Assembly: GCA_930367215.1 (NCBI GenBank)
Contig: OV884059.1
Location: 98,568,993-98,632,992 of the forward strand
Length of the DNA stretch: 64,000 nucleotides
Source of the DNA: Pollenia angustigena
Taxonomy: Eukaryota > Arthropoda > Insecta > Diptera > Polleniidae
Direction: 5' to 3'
Of the stretch, positions 43,921 through 55,159 are shown piece after piece. The notes below the pieces were generated by a model. That model made no database searches. It saw only the letters and a program-made list of their open reading frames with translations, and was not told the origin of the DNA. The position numbers were made by a program, and so were the translations under genes. The first letter of the stretch is position 1, and each line of letters opens with the position of its first letter.

Positions 43921-44408
43921 AGAAAGTTTTATGGCATTCATTCTTTATATAAAATTTCTGCCATATATCCGCCTCTGCTACGAGCTACAAAGTTCATTCC
44001 ATCAGTCCAATTTTTGACTGCTTTTTCAATAAATCTGGCTATATGGCGTCAATGGTGGTTGGAATAACGGCTACCAATGCTTCAAGTGTTTCTGGTTAAT
44101 TAAGCCGCGTAAAAAGTAGTCCAGTCGCGTTAAATCACACAAAAATAATAAAGTGACCTTTCTTTATTCGTCCATCAATATTAGTTTTTCTGGCATTTTG
44201 TATAATTGTTTGCTTCGTTTTTCCGGACAAATTTTCCGAAATGGGTGAATCATTCTGCAGAACACTCTCAATGAAAAAAATATTGCCCGCTTAAAAATAG
44301 TTTTCGTTGCGCAAGGGTGAATCCAGCTTTGTGTTAATCATTCGTCGCTCAGTTAATGACTGGTCGATTCTTTATTTAAATTAACAAATAATTAACAATT
44401 CATCATAT
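43921..44408. other. Non-coding, nothing recognised
   Basis: No inverted ends or long frames. The sequence is slightly less AT-rich than average. Confidence 0.4.
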
Positions 44409-44409
44409 G

Positions 44410-44642
44410 GGCACTTCCACAGAAAATCTCTCTTTTTGTCACGTCACGTCACCTAGCAATTATTCTTGTATTTTAGAATCACGTTGTTCAAATTTTTCCT
44501 CTCTTTCACTAAATGAAAACCTAGTTGCGCTCTACACCCAAATGCAAAAAAAGTAAATAATATTTTCATTATTCTTTGAGAAACGATTAAAAATGGTTGG
44601 TGACGTTACGTGACAAAAAGTAGACATTTCTGTGGAAATACC
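44410..44642. mobile_element. MITE with TTCCACAGAAA ends and TGACGTGACG motifs
   Basis: Left GGCACTTCCACAGAAAATC with TTTTTGTCACGTCACGTCACC is mirrored by right GGTGACGTTACGTGACAAAAA with ATTTCTGTGGAAATACC. ATATG flanks both ends, at 44405-44409 and 44644-44648, as a possible 5-bp duplication. It is non-coding, about 233 bp. Confidence 0.6.
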
Positions 44643-44659
44643 AATATGTTAAATGGGGA

Positions 44660-45030
44660 TGCCATACTTCACGTGTATGTATATACTAGAGTGTTCCATT
44701 AATCGGGTTTTATTTTTGTTCGATGGAACGATTAATCGATATTTGGCATTTTTAACTTATTCGCTTTAACGAATAAAATTTAAAAATGACATACATTTGG
44801 TTTGTTTATTCGACTTAAAACTGTAAAAAAATTATACATTTAACAAAAATACTATACATTATTATTATTCGATTAATCGGTAAAAATTCTTTGATGAATC
44901 CTTTAATCTAAATTAGCAATTTTAAATTATTCGAGCAATTAATCGTCTAAAATTGATCGATTAATCGAACAAGTATTAATCGACTGAATTAAAAATAAAA
45001 ATTAAATAAAGTAAAGATATTTGTATATAT
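44660..45030. other. ATTAATCG-rich low-complexity stretch
   Basis: Repeated ATTAATCG and CGATTAAT motifs in both orientations, plus AATTTAAAAATG phrases. It is probably repeat-derived. No coding sequence was found. Confidence 0.4.
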
Positions 45031-45043
45031 ATATTTGTTCCTT

Positions 45044-47400
45044 TCACTCCTCTAGGAAGCATAGGGCCATAACAACGTGGTTCCAATAATCTCGATCTTC
45101 GGCTCGATGCTTGACTTCGTTCCACTTCATGCGCAATCTCGAAAGTTCTATTGTCAGTTGCCGCTTCCAGGTATGCGCTGGTCTCCCGGCTACCAGTCTA
45201 GGCATTTCTTGGCAATATCATCGTCTGGTTAATGGAGGGTGTGACCTATCCAACTACATTTCCCCTTACTTATTTCCGTTCTTAAAGGCTGCTGGTTTGC
45301 CTTCATCCAGAGTTGGTTGTTGGATATTGTTACAGGCGAGAAAATCCGTAAGATTTTGCGGAGGCATTTGTTGAGAAATACCTGAAGGCTTTGTTTGTCA
45401 CGTGGTGCCATGTTCCAGGTCTCACATCCATATAATAGAGTGGATTTTCTTTTGGAGTTAAATAATTTGATTTTGGCTTGTTTCGTAATATTAGAAGATT
45501 TAACTGCACTCTGTGCCTTATTTATGCGTTGTATCTATTGTGCTACCCAGATAGCAGAAGGACTTAACATCTTCTATGTCTTGATCACATACAAAGAAAT
45601 GGCTATCTGTGTTACAATTGATACGGAGCGATTTTGTCTTGGGTATATTTATCTTCAGCCACACCAATTTTGCGATGTCACTGATGGTGGAAATTTTGGA
45701 CTGCATCTCTGAGAATGAGTGGCTAAGTAGACATATGTCATCGGCATAATCTAGGTCCTCTAACCTTTGCAAGCCCCACATAATACCTCTGTTATGATGG
45801 TTTGTTGCCTTCTGCATCACAGCATCGAGGACGCAGTTAAAAAGAAGAGGTGATAAGACACACCCTTGTCTAACTCCAGTTTTTAACGTGATCCTGTTGG
45901 TCACTTGTTTTTAATTAGTCGTGTTAGTTTTTCGGGAACACCCTTGCATAGCAGCGAGTTCCATAAAGCTCGTCAGGTAAAGATTCATGGGCCCAATACG
46001 CCCTAGTAATGGATTCCAGAAGTCGTGCACTGGTTGCTCGGTCGGCTGTAAGCAGTTCTGGAGAGATATTATCCAAGCCAGGAGATTTGTTTGGTTTGAG
46101 AAATCTTATCGATTCGCTAATTTCACTTATTTCAGGGCAATCAGTAGAGATGTCGACATTTGGTATATGTTAAGTACATCCGCAAATGGGTTGACATTGA
46201 GCAGTATGTGTTGATAGCATGCCGGAGTAATAGCTCTCCCATAGTGTAACCTGTTGGGTTTTCGATGTTAAAAGTTCTCCCACATCGTTTTTTAAAGCCT
46301 TTCCGGTCGATAATTTTCTATTTTTCAGCTTGTTAACAGACATATACATGTCCCTCACACGATGGGTTTCAGACGCTGCTTGAAGTTCTTTCGTTATGTT
46401 GTTGATCCAATGGCGTTTATCTCTCCGGGGACTGCGTTTTATCTCAGAATTAAGGCGGTTGTATATTTGCTGTGGGCTGGCCTTATTCAAGCGTGTTTTG
46501 CTGGTGTTACAGCGCTCTTTGATATCTTCCTCTGCTGAATTAAGTCCCACGTAGCATCGCTTGTCCATTCTTTCCGAGTAGTAGTTTTAAACCATATATG
46601 TTTATCCGCTGCTATAGTAAAAATTTCCCTGACATGCGGCCATGTTTGCTGTTCACTGTTCACTGTTACTTGAGGTGGTTTCTGGCTTTTTCAGCTTTGC
46701 CACATTGAATCTTCTCTGTGATACACTGTTGTTCGTCCCGACAGTGGTGATTTTTATTCGCACAGTGGCAACCAGTAAGTGGTGATCGCTAGCAATATCG
46801 ACACCTCGTTTATTCCTCACATCCAATAAAGAACCGCGCAATTTTTAGCTGATAGTTATGCGATCTATTTGGTTTTCCGTGCGACTATCAGGGGATATCC
46901 AGGTGGTTTTGTGTACTCTTGGATGAGGGAATAACGTACCGCCAATGACAAGATAATTGGTCCTGCATGTGTCCAGAAACATTTTTCCATTAGTCGTCCG
47001 AGGCCATGCCTGCCCATTGTTCTCTCCACATTGACATTTTTGGGGCCTAGCTGAGCGTTAAAATAATCCATCATAATGATAATGTCTCCTTTACGCACCG
47101 TTGCGAGGACGCTATCGAGAAGGTTATAAAAGAATTCCTTTGTGGAGTTTTCAGAGGTTGAAATGGATGTTCCGGGCTTTACCGCGCACTCTGGCAGTAA
47201 TGATTCTATCGGAGTGAGGTTTACTTTTACCTGTTTTGATAAAACGAAACCGACGCCACTTGATCGAGGCCACTCGTTTGTTAGTTTTCCGGAGAAAAGA
47301 ACCGTAAGACCTTCTGCTGTTGTAAATTCGCCTGATTCGCACCATCGTACTTCACATAGGCCAAGTAATGAGAGCTTATAGGCGGTGAATTACTAGCATA
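45044..47400 (-). pseudogene. Non-LTR retrotransposon relic (APE endonuclease and reverse transcriptase)
   Basis: On the minus strand, 47345-46860 reads GEFTTAEGLTVLFSGK, then RKGDIIIMMDYFNAQLG and ERTMGRHGLG, and 46800 reads DVRNKRGVDIASDHHLLVA. These are apurinic-type endonuclease motifs. A linker (46568-46170, RDKRHWINNI) leads to LKPNKSPGLDNISPELL near 46080. The RT core at 45904-45518 has KTGVRQGCVLSPLLFN and the catalytic LDYADDICLL. The end reads LQVFLNKCLRKI, SWIGHTL and WNEVKHRAEDRDYWNHVV before a stop at 45044. Frames change several times, and the RT region between PELL and GVRQG is deleted. It resembles the endonuclease-reverse transcriptases of RTE-like elements; the clade is not certain. 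It is followed by an ATATAC/AAATATC tail (45000-45040). Confidence 0.88.
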
Positions 47401-49300
47401 ACTGTGCAAGCTTTGAGCTTTCCAAAAGAGTACGTACATTCCATATTCCTATTCTTGTCCTAGATTTCTTGCCAAATTCCGTCAACGTCAACAATCGGGT
47501 TTATTATTTTTCATTCTTGCTTTGGTTTCATTAACAAGGTACATATTTTAGACGTGCGGCTTATAAGGCCATAGCGTCCGATCCTGGTAATTGAATTAAA
47601 AGAAAATAAACACAAGAAAAAAATTTTTTTTTAAATAAACACTTAAAATGGCAAAATTATTTTTGTTAAAAAATTTTTTTCTTATTCGATCTTTATTATT
47701 TAAATTTGTTTAAGCTTAAAAAGAAGTCCTCAAAACTAAACAAATTAATATACATTGAAATAATAAAGTCGAATAAGAAAGAATTTATATTAATAAAAAT
47801 AATTTTTGCAAGATGGCATCAGTTTTTACACTGCACCTCCTTGATTTTTTTTTCAAGTTATGAGTTTACATAAATACGTTTTCCCATGCCATTAACATAA
47901 GCTGAGCAATTAAAAATATTGAACTGTTATTCTGTCGACGTTATTGCCAAATTGTGCGATATTTAATATTTCAATTATTCAAATAACTTATAATGCAATT
48001 AACTACTGTCTGATAATACTACCATGTTAACCGTGTAATTAACTTTATACCATCATCCGATGTTATCATTTTACAACCGTCTTTTCCAATTTTATTTCTA
48101 CTTCATACTGATACAACCATTTTATACTTCTGTCTCATGATATAATTTTAGGCTGCCGGTTGATGCTACGGCATATTACTTTCATGTTTTAACACCAACT
48201 TATGCGTAAGAGATATCACGATGGTCTTTGTGCAAATTTGCAGTGCATATTATGATTGATCGTGAGCATATCACTTAAATTTTTAGTGCAAATGTGTTAT
48301 TTTTTCTAAAAATTTATTTTAGCAACACAAAAGAAAAATCTGGCAAATCTGCATTTGTTTACAATTTAAGCAAGCATATTAAAATAAATTTTTTCTTGTT
48401 AAATTATTTAAATTTAATCTCTATTTTATGTTAAAATCCACGAAAATGTTGAATTTATATGTTTTCTTAAAACCAATATGGCGCTTAATATGTCAAATGT
48501 CATTGTTTACATTTGTTTGCAACTGAGCAAATATGCACTTCTAATTGTGCTCATGTTTTTTTTAGTACAAACGAAGTAAAAAAAGAGCAAATGGCTAATA
48601 CGTACATATTGATGTTGTGTTGTGCTAATGTGTTTATTTTTGCACGCATTTGCATCGTTTGCACTATCCATCGTGATTTCCTTTAGTATAAGTATTACTG
48701 CGTTATAATAAAATTTGTTGTTAACTTTGTAATACAGCTTCATAGAACTATTGTGTTGTAATATAGCTCTCCTATACCTTTTGGGAGAACAAAATTGCAG
48801 TATCCTTTAACTACAGTCTTCCACTCGTAGAACTTGCTTAAATTAATATAAATTTTGTCATGAAAACATAAAATTGTCCACATAATACAAGCTCTCTCCT
48901 CAACTTATTTAACGTAAAATACTCGATCTCATAATAGTCAAATATTTGAAGAATAAATTAAAACCCAACAAAAACGTAATACTGTGAAACCAAAAAAAAA
49001 CCTTAAAAAATTGTTTTCACACATTCAAAAAATAGAAAAGTGTAGAAAACGAATAAAAGAAAAAAACTCAATTGGTTAATTTCCGTTTTCTACTCACGTA
49101 ATGCAAAAGAAAATAACTTCAAATTCGAGAAATGAAAAGAAACAGAAACAACAAAAAAAATTAAAGACAAAAAGTAAGAACGAATGAAAGAACATAAGAA
49201 ATAACAACTTGAACAAAAATTTAAATGATGCAGTTTTCTTAAACAATTTTTTTTTTTTTTTTGCTGTTCAATATTATCATTTCTTAAGCAAATGTATGTT
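47400..49300. other. AT-rich stretch, nothing recognised
   Basis: The first 150 bp (GATTTCTTGCCAAATTCCG, minus-strand RIGIWNVRTL-like reading near 47450) are probably the start of the endonuclease domain of the retrotransposon relic at 45044. The rest has no recognised frames or repeats, apart from AT-rich simple sequence. Confidence 0.45.
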
Positions 49301-49302
49301 AC

Positions 49303-50577
49303 CCCAACAAACACGAAGTCAAACCTTTGATATGAAATGACATCAAACACAATTCTCAAACGTTTTTCAATTGTTTGATTTAACATATACATATATTCAA
49401 ATTGATAATGATTTCAAAATAAACATTTGATGTCAAATATTTGTCAAATGCTAAATTCAAATCAAAAATAAACTTGGCAATACTAAAGCGAAAAAAGCAC
49501 TAAAAATGGCGATTAAAGTTACATTTTTTACTTTGTGGTTACATGTGTTTTACTATTAAAAATAAATTTTAATATAAAGTGAACAGTTTATTTCTTGTAA
49601 AAATTAAAAATTACCTGTGAGAAGTTTCCAATGATTAAGAATACAAAAAAAAAGGAAAATAAAACGGGAAAGTGAAGAAAGTTTGTTGAACGATCGCGGT
49701 GCTACAATCCTCAAAATAAAAGGGAGCCAATGTCGTCTTTGCAAGAATTGGAGGACGGAAAGAACCTCATTTCATCTTTTATCTATGTTGCCGAATGTTT
49801 ATCTCACAGTTTATTTAAATAAATAATGAATTAAAATTAAAAAAATAAAATATTTTTATTTATGTTCCACATTGTATTATTATCCGCATTTGAAAAACAT
49901 TTGAGAATTACGTTTGAAAGCAAGTTGAAAATAAAGGCATTTTTCAACTTGATAATAATTTCCCCTTTTTTTGAGAATGCTACCCAGTAAAAAATGTGCT
50001 CCAAAAGGAGCTGATTTTGGTGTATGAATTCAAACCACAAATCGCTTCAAGCCTGCTGATGGGATGCCTGATTTTTGTATGGGGTGTTCCCGGTTTGGAG
50101 GACTATTTTCTGCTGACAATAAGCGCTTCTTTTAACATGCAAACAAAGCACTCCTAAAGGGCTTTTTTAGTGGCTAACTATATTCACATATTCATTAATT
50201 TTTTGCTTTTACTTTTGTTTAAATGCCTTTTTCCAATCATTTTCGCGTATTTCTATTTTTTTCGGTTTGCAACCTTCTTCGTTGTCAGCACTAATAGCAT
50301 ATAGAATATAATAGAATAGAATATATAATAGAATAATAGAACTAATAGCAGCTTTTTTGTATATTTTATTCTGTATCATTTACTGCTTTATAAAAGCTCT
50401 TTAATTGAAGCGCTCGATTATGCGCTTTTTCTCTTAAGTGCTTCAAAAAACCCAAATTTTTTTTACTGGGTATGATTTTAAAATGATTTTCAAATCAATA
50501 TCAAACGTTTGTCGTTTGAGAAAAAGTTTGATTTTAAATCATTTTCAATTTGAAATCAAAGCTCCGTGTTTGTTGGG
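49303..50577. mobile_element. TIR element with CCCAACAAACACG ends, containing a MITE
   Basis: Left CCCAACAAACACGAAGTCAAA and right GCTCCGTGTTTGTTGGG are inverted. The inner arms repeat AAATGATTTnAAATC and GTTTGATTTnAA phrases. AC flanks both sides (49301-49302, 50578-50579) as a possible 2-bp duplication. The MITE at 49983-50470 interrupts it, so the original element was about 785 bp. No transposase was found. Confidence 0.72.
49983..50470. mobile_element. MITE with CCCAGTAAAAAA ends nested in the 49303 element
   Basis: Left CCCAGTAAAAAATGTGCTCC and right TTTTTTTTACTGGG are inverted and flanked by TA (49981-49982, 50471-50472). Subterminal AAAAGGAGC, AAGCGCTTCTTT and TAAGTGCTTC recall the 6074/8212 family (GCGAAGCACTTA). 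An AATAGAATA simple repeat lies at 50301-50345. Confidence 0.75.
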
Positions 50578-50579
50578 AC

Positions 50580-51530
50580 GGGATTTCTGTTTTTTTTCCC
50601 CCAAAAAAAAACGCAAAAAAAACCAAAAATATATTTGCGTTCCAAGTCCAAAAACTTTAGAGAAAACTTGGAAGTTAGTTTGATTTGTTTTCCTTGACCC
50701 TTATCCAACGAGCAACTTCCGGTTTAATATGTTTTCTAACGGTATGCTTATGCGTTCATTTCTTCGTTCTCTTATAGTACTCTTTCGCTCATAAAACATG
50801 TATTTGTGTACCTGAAAATGTTCAATAATGTTGCCTGTCTACTTTAACAACATCTTCAATTACTCAAGCGTTAAGTCTCAATTGTTACTTTAGTTTCGAC
50901 TATGAAGTTTTTAGCAAGTTTTTCTTTTCGTGCTATTTCAGAGGACTCTTTGAAATCAAAACTATACATACTTACTTAGATATACAAACGTGCTTATACA
51001 TATTTTGTTTTCGGAAATTTCTGCGAAGATTTGCTTAAAAAGTTTTTTTCTTTTTTTTTTCAATTTAGATTTGTTTAAGTTTTTTGGTAAGTATGAATAT
51101 AAGTTCAAGTATTTACCTACAGGCCTTAAACTTTGTCTCGTTGCAGAACAAAATTTTGTATTGTTTAAGTATTCATAGTTCTTAATTATGCCTGGGTGAT
51201 AAAATAATAAGACAACTTCGGTGAGTTTCTATGCCACAAGGGCAAGCAAATCAAAAACAAAACAAAAAATGTTCATTGTTACAAGCCCTGATGGGAAAAT
51301 ATTTGTGCAGAAGGGATAGATAAATAAAAATAAATTTTAAAATTTTATTTTTTAAGGCAAGCTGCTTATTGTGTCGTCTAATACTTCATATTGTTACGCT
51401 AGTGCCATAAGGTTTTTGGTTTATTTCTTAAAGAACAAACCTCTAGAGTTCTTTTCATGCAAGTTTTATAAAAAAAAAAAAGTAGCACAACAAAAAACTT
51501 TAGTCACATTAAATACCTTTAATAACACTT
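50580..51530. other. AT-rich stretch, nothing recognised
   Basis: No coding sequence or inverted ends were found. Confidence 0.4.
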
Positions 51531-51793
51531 AGTCTGAGTTCATACGGCTCATGTCTTATTGACAAGATTCTTCCTTTTTCTTCTTTGAACATGAATTGGC
51601 GTTCAAATGATTCATGTCATGTTGGCGACATGTGCTTTTTTGATATTGAAAACAATAACAAAATTAAACAACGAATGAAAAAGCAAAACGTAAAGACTAC
51701 ATGCATCTGTGTACTCGTTTCTTTTCCCCTCCTCCCTCTCTCCTATAAAGTAGCAATCATGTCAATAAGACAAGAGCCGTATGAACACAGACT
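51531..51793. mobile_element. MITE with AGTCTGAGTTCATACGGCTC ends, copy 1
   Basis: Left AGTCTGAGTTCATACGGCTC, continuing ATGTCTTATTGACA, is mirrored by right TGTCAATAAGACAAGAGCCG and TATGAACACAGACT. The body shares TTTTTTGATATTGAAAACAA and GTACTCGTTTCTTTTC with the inverted copy at 58400-58698. The open frame at 51585-51932 spans and leaves the element, so it is not a gene. Confidence 0.82.
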
Positions 51794-52202
51794 TATGAAA
51801 GACTATTGTGCACTGCATAATTCAATGTCTACTAAAAATTACTCTGAATGCCATAATTTGCAGTGTATTTATGGTATAATTTCTAGATGTTTCCAAGTTT
51901 CTAGATATTTCCTGAATTTTCGAGTTTTATGATTTAAACTTAAAGGATTGCTGACAAATAAGTACTTTCAGAAATATAAAAAGTCATCTCTATCGACAGA
52001 CTATGCCTAGATACGCAGCGACAAGATCAGAAACCAATTAAACAAATATCCAATTTTACAAAGATTACCTTTTAAAAGTTAAGAAAAACTTCAGCAGCGA
52101 CCATAGATCTTTTTATCGCTTTGTGAATTCAAAGCCATGAGTATCTGGTTATCCTTTCATGGTGAAACTGTGTGATATTGAAACATCATATGATCTAAAT
52201 AA

Positions 52203-52420
52203 AGGGTGTCCCTACCAACATGCACGATGTTTATTGTCAGTCACACCCTAACGGCAGGTTTTTGCCCAACTTTATTTGAGATTTCTTTGTTTCAGTATTT
52301 GATCAATTTAACCATGGAGAGAGGTGCACAATTAACCAGAGCGTTAAGATTGTTGAAGCCTTTTACGAAAATGGGCATTCAAATCAAAATGCATTTCGTG
52401 CAATTCGTGATTTTTTTATA
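52203..52420 (+). pseudogene. Truncated 5' end of a mariner-type element
   Basis: It begins AAGGGTGTCCCTACCAACATG, close to the AAGGGTGGTTCAATCATAATG end of the relic at 8206. An untranslated part with GTCACACCxTAAxGxxAxGTTTTTTGCCCAACTT is shared with it. The frames then read VKIVEAFYENGHSNQNAFRA, the mariner N-terminus. It stops abruptly at a mini-me head. Confidence 0.7.
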
Positions 52421-52423
52421 ACC

Positions 52424-53152
52424 TCCACCACAATTAGTTCTGAAGAGGGTACACTAAGTTTGTCATTCCGAATGAAACTTTTTTATTATTCATCTCAGAC
52501 CCCATAAAGTACATATATTATGGGTCCTTGAGTAATTCTTAGACGATTTAGCCATGTCCGTCTGTCTGTCCGTCTGTTGAAAACACGCTCACTTTCGAAA
52601 AACTTTAAAGAAATAAACAAACTTGGTGTCAAATTGCTTGTTGTTATCCTAAGCAGTTTAAGATTGAAATCCAGCAAAATCGGTTCAGAAGGATCAGAGC
52701 TATAAATCAAAACGTGGAACCACAACCTAAAAAAAAATTATAATTTTGTTACAAAAACTAACATAAATGGTGGAAAAATGAACAGAATCATATAAGATTT
52801 TGCAAAAATTCCTTTAATGGGACTAGAAATGATACTATAAAGTTTGATAAAGATCGGTCCGTAATTTACCCTAGGCCCCATATAAACCCAACTTCCGGAA
52901 AACAGTTTAGTACGCCTTGAACCGTAACAGATAATGCTATCATAACAAAATTTGGTACATCAAAGTTTTATAGAACTAGAAATAAGACTGTGAAATTTTT
53001 GAAAGATCGATCCATAATTTACCCTAGACCCCATGTAAACCCTACTCCCGGAACACAGTTTAGTACGCCTAAAACCATAAAAAATAATGATATCATAACA
53101 AAGTTTAGTATATCACAGTATTTTAAAACTAGAAATGACACTGTGAAATTTC
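52424..53152 (+). repeat. Mini-me-like element with about three 153-bp units
   Basis: The head ATAACCTCCACCACAATTAG is followed by AAGAGGGTACACTAAGTTTG and the core GTCCGTCTGTCTGTCCGTCT. Units marked by AGATCGGTCCGTAATTTACC and AGTTTAGTACGCCT follow. It is the closest relative of the copy at 23841-25083, and shows the site where that copy was interrupted. Confidence 0.85.
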
Positions 53153-53154
53153 GA

Positions 53155-53945
53155 AATTTGCTTTGAATGATTATCTATTTTTATTTATTTTACATGTTTT
53201 TCCTTACTTCTGTTTTTTCGTACTTTTGTCAGGAATTCTTCTTGAAGTTCAAAGTACATTTTTTGTTTTGGTTTTTCATTTTTTTGTCTTTCTTTTTCTT
53301 GTTGACCTTTTTTTTCAGCACAACTTGAAGTACAAAAAACAGAAGTAAGGAAAAACATGTAAAATAAATAAAAAAATAGATAATCATTCAAAGCAAATTT
53401 CGATCTACCAAAGGTTAAATACAATTTGGTTTAAGGATTGACGTTTGACTATTGACGTCAGCAGTCGTCGATGGCTGCGAGTGTTAAACGGCAAGCCCTC
53501 TGAAGAGATTGAGTGGTTGCAATCGAAACATGTAAGGGTAACCTGTCCGTAAAAACGCCTGGGTTCGAGCCCAGCCCCAGTCAAGAATGAAAAATTATCA
53601 ATAAATTTTAATTAATTTCATGTTGTAAAATTCCTTTCTTCATAAAAATAATTTAATGAAAATTAAATTTGATGAACTTTAGCCTAATTAAAAATATTAA
53701 AAAATTTGGATTAAAAACCATAAAAAGTTCAACAAAATAACCACAATACTGATTATTGTTAAAGCTAAGGTACGAGCTCTATGTTTGCCTTTGTCTTCAA
53801 GTCGTGCTGAAAAAGGTCAACAAGAAAAAGAAAGACAAAAAAATTCAAAACAAAAATGTACTTTGAACTTCAAGAAGAATTCTTGACAAAAGTACGAAAA
53901 AACAGAAGTAAAGAAAAACATGTAAAATAAATTAAAATAGATAAC
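53155..53945 (+). mobile_element. tRNA-related retroposon, third copy, with a foldback end
   Basis: The core A-box-like TGGCTGCGAGTG (53472-53483) and B-box-like GGGTTCGAGCCC (53561-53572) match the 16683 family on the plus strand. Upstream, 53157-53400 forms an inverted repeat around TTCAGCACAACTTGAAGTAC: ACATGTTTTTCCTTACTTC pairs with GAAGTAAGGAAAAACATGT. Downstream 53690-53945 continues into the same AAGAATTC and CAGAAGTAAAG sequence, so this copy carries the outer segment on both sides. Confidence 0.65.
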
Positions 53946-53949
53946 ACTA

Positions 53950-55150
53950 CGTGACAAAATTTTAACAAAGTCGTGACCAAATGAATCTGACAGGTAATCA
54001 TTATGTAAAATTTTCCGCTGAATCCGAATATGAAGTCAGAATTGTCAAAAGTAGAACAGTTTTTGAGATATTACAAAACAACCGTTATTTGTGTTCTTAA
54101 AAAAGATGATGTGACTGAAATGCAAATATCCAAAAAATAAAATTTTTGCCTATTTCAATACGAACATTTTGTGCCCAATAGGATCCGGATCGGATCATCT
54201 TCATAAAAATTATTTAATGATAATTAAAGTTTCTATAAATATGTCAAATCAAGTTCAAAAATAAATTTCATTTAAAGGTAAATAGTTTTCATATAAATTA
54301 AAATTTTCCACTGACATATTATCCAATGTATTCCTTTTAATAAAATTTATTTCCACTTATAAAAACAAATAATCCATACTGGGTAGTTAAATACGAATCC
54401 TGGCTTCCTCGCTTTGCATTTCTATATTAACATCGTGAATTATTTTTAATATACAACAACAGAAATTTTGCAACAAACACATTATTACCAAACAGTTTTA
54501 ATTTAACGCTGAGTTGGGAATGTTGCTAACATATTAATAGTTTAAAACAAAGTATACTAAGTAACACGACTCTTTGACAATCCCTCTCAGCAGGTACCTA
54601 GTAGTACATAACTCAAATATGTGTTAGTGAAAAGAAATGTACATGTATTGATACATTTTAATTTTTCACCAGACATACAGGGTTTCATTAAATATGTTAA
54701 AATTTTATTTATTTTATTTGGTACCTTTTTTACAAAAATATTTTCAAATCACAATGTTTAAGTTTGAAATATGTACGTATATGCATATTGATTTATATAA
54801 AACGCAGAAATTTAATATTTAACCGTATTTTAATGTATCATGTATACAAAAATCGTTTAAAAGTTAATTTTATTTAAAAAAAAGTACTTTAAGAAAAAAA
54901 ATTTGCTACCTTTAATATCATCTTTAAGAATACATTTTTTCACCTCGATGTCAAAACCAAAAAAAAAAAAATAACAGAAAACAAAACTTGAAAATTTTAA
55001 AATTAAAATATATATGTAAATACTTGCAAATATCCAATAGGTTAATATCGTGAATATTTCTCGGCAGATGTTATTCATTTGAGAATTTAATATATTTTAA
55101 TTTACAGATATCTAGGAAATAAACATAAAAAGCAAGAAAATCTGAAAACC
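53950..55150. other. AT-rich stretch, nothing recognised
   Basis: No gene or inverted terminal repeat was recognised. Sequence before 55160 may include the 5' untranslated part of the P-like element. Confidence 0.4.
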
Positions 55151-55159
55151 GATTAAAAA

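Noticed and set aside
45111..45712. Plus-strand frames over the retrotransposon
   Set aside because: They are shadows of the minus-strand reverse transcriptase, whose motifs (GVRQGCVLSP, YADD) are clear.
51585..51932. 115-codon plus-strand frame
   Set aside because: The first two thirds lie inside a MITE with a reverse-oriented copy at 58400, and the frame is not kept there.
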